Of a stretch of DNA of 64,000 nt, positions 63,565-64,000 are shown one piece after another. Position 1 is the first letter of the stretch. Each line of letters begins with the position of its first letter. The stretch spans positions 1 to 64,000 of the forward strand of contig WTGO01000049.1 of the NCBI GenBank assembly GCA_011523515.1, read 5' to 3'. The position numbers and the translations under genes were made by a program. The stretch is from Chloroflexota bacterium. Lineage in GTDB: Bacteria; Chloroflexota; Anaerolineae; Aggregatilineales; Phototrophicaceae. Under the pieces are notes generated by a model. That model searched no databases. It saw nothing but the letters and a program-made list of their open reading frames with translations, and was not told the DNA's origin.

Positions 63565-63783
63565 TCAGACAGCCTCCATCCCGACGCGGCCATACGCGCG
63601 TTCATCGCTACAGGGACAACAACTGGCCTGCCGAATCAATGTCACTTGCTGAGCGTCATCAAACATGCCGCGCAGATTAGCATAAGCTAGCGCGAGCTGC
63701 AACGGCAGTTTTTCGTCGGTCGCGGACTTACAGCGCACACGGCGATGCATCCACAGCCGGTACGCGACCAAACAGTCGCCCAT
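63565..63783 (-). CDS. possible small protein of 72 residues
   Basis: An ATG at 63783 opens MGDCLVAYRLWMHRRVRCKS and the frame ends 34 bases before a terminator-like hairpin, so it may be a real short transcript unit. The middle (KLPLQLALAYANLRGMF) is helical, and ASCCPCSD has a Cys cluster. No family is recognised and no ribosome site is visible. The frame could be chance in a repeat-rich region. Confidence 0.3.
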   Translation of the reverse strand: MGDCLVAYRLWMHRRVRCKSATDEKLPLQLALAYANLRGMFDDAQQVTLIRQASCCPCSDERAYGRVGMEAV

Positions 63784-63810
63784 GATTGCATTCTGGTCGT
63801 ATAATCACCT

Positions 63811-63881
63811 GCGGCGCAAGCGACAGTGGCGCAGGCCTGCGGCATGAAGCGCGGGCCGCAGGGGCTGATACCCCTGCGGCC
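63811..63881. repeat. cluster of GCCGCAGG-type repeats and perfect hairpins
   Basis: GGCCGCAGGGG (63854-63864) pairs perfectly with CCCCTGCGGCC (63871-63881) around a 6-base loop; CGCAGGCCTGCG (63830-63841) is a 12-base palindrome; and CCTGCGGC occurs three times in 73 bases. Alternative pairings between copies are possible. It holds no convincing gene and may be a structured RNA or recombination-prone repeat. From here to the right edge (63882-64000) no gene is seen. Confidence 0.5.
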
Positions 63882-63963
63882 GAAGTCAACCATGTGGCGC
63901 GGTCACGCCGGGCTAGTGTCCTGCACAATCCAGCCTGACTGCGCAATCGTCGATTTATCCGTA

Positions 63964-63992
63964 TTGAAGCGCGCAGAGCCGAGTGCTATACT
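63964..63992 (+). promoter_or_regulatory. candidate promoter reading out of the right edge
   Basis: TTGAAG at 63964-63969 and TATACT at 63987-63992 have a 17-base spacer and an extended -10 TG. The gene it would serve lies beyond the window. Confidence 0.45.
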
Positions 63993-64000
63993 GGCGCGCG

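Noticed and set aside
63777-63850. GCCACTGT on the minus strand, followed by GACCAGAATGC, as a possible cobalamin riboswitch core
   Set aside because: The upstream GGGAA and GGTG-AATCC elements are missing, the B12-box match is poor and no cobalamin gene follows.
1-64000. tRNA, rRNA, tmRNA, CRISPR arrays, insertion sequences and prophage
   Set aside because: I looked for the T-loop GTTCGA context, repeat-spacer patterns, transposase motifs and phage clusters in the gaps. Only the decayed fragments near 50 kb came close.

Overview
The window is a gene-dense, high-GC (roughly 60%) bacterial chromosome segment of about 60 genes. No rRNA, tRNA, CRISPR array or insertion sequence was recognised. 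The gene set best fits the phylum Chloroflexota, probably class Anaerolineae. Supporting points are lysine synthesis on the LysW carrier protein, exported proteins with Thr/Pro/Ala-rich linkers, ferredoxin-linked 2-oxoacid oxidoreductase KorAB, a CcdA-TlpA fusion, frequent TTG/GTG starts, and no lipopolysaccharide genes. This placement is an inference from content, not a phylogeny.

Layout. 0-6.4 kb: the start of an APH-like kinase gene running off the left edge, then a tightly overlapping amino-sugar and cell-wall recycling operon (MFS transporter, NagZ, beta-lactamase-fold hydrolase, BadF/NagK-type kinase, MurQ). 6.4-9.5 kb: a minus-strand fatty-acid block (rpmF, fabD, enoyl-CoA hydratase) and a fructosamine-kinase-family gene. 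9.5-19.2 kb: the alpha-aminoadipate lysine pathway (lysW, lysX, lysY, lysZ, lysJ, lysK, homocitrate synthase, then homoaconitase large and small subunits after an opposing MFS gene). It is preceded by a leader that looks like a classical lysine attenuator: a 15-residue peptide with four Lys codons and mutually exclusive antiterminator and terminator hairpins. 19.4-36 kb: YifB/ComM ATPase, ftcD, ppc, an M1-type lipoprotein peptidase, a UbiA-type enzyme, a CCA-adding-type nucleotidyltransferase, thiol-redox proteins (a CcdA-PPC-TlpA fusion plus a second TlpA), and several poorly characterised membrane genes. 36-49.7 kb: the pgeF-yggS-yggT cluster, comF, long HPF, two glycosyltransferases, an FlgD-Ig-like surface protein, lon, a beta-propeller lipoprotein, fabG, a HIT protein and a DsbA-like protein.

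49.7-50.7 kb is a low-GC gap holding decayed coding remnants, probably an acquired element in ruin. 50.7-61.3 kb carries aconitase, an MFS transporter, an RNase H with a duplicated but apparently dead second domain, an aminotransferase, a GntR/FadR regulator with a near-consensus promoter and repeat operators, and korAB. 61.4-64 kb carries a MoeZ, ubiquitin-like carrier and JAMM-protease operon, in which the carrier has a seven-residue tail after its Gly-Gly, and then a repeat-rich structured region at the right edge.

Together, aconitase, KorAB and PEP carboxylase supply 2-oxoglutarate and oxaloacetate, and 2-oxoglutarate feeds homocitrate synthase and the LysW pathway. The strongest candidates for new biology are the lysine attenuator ahead of lysW, the JAMM-processed carrier operon, the hairpin-spaced ribosome site of korA, and the duplicated RNase H.
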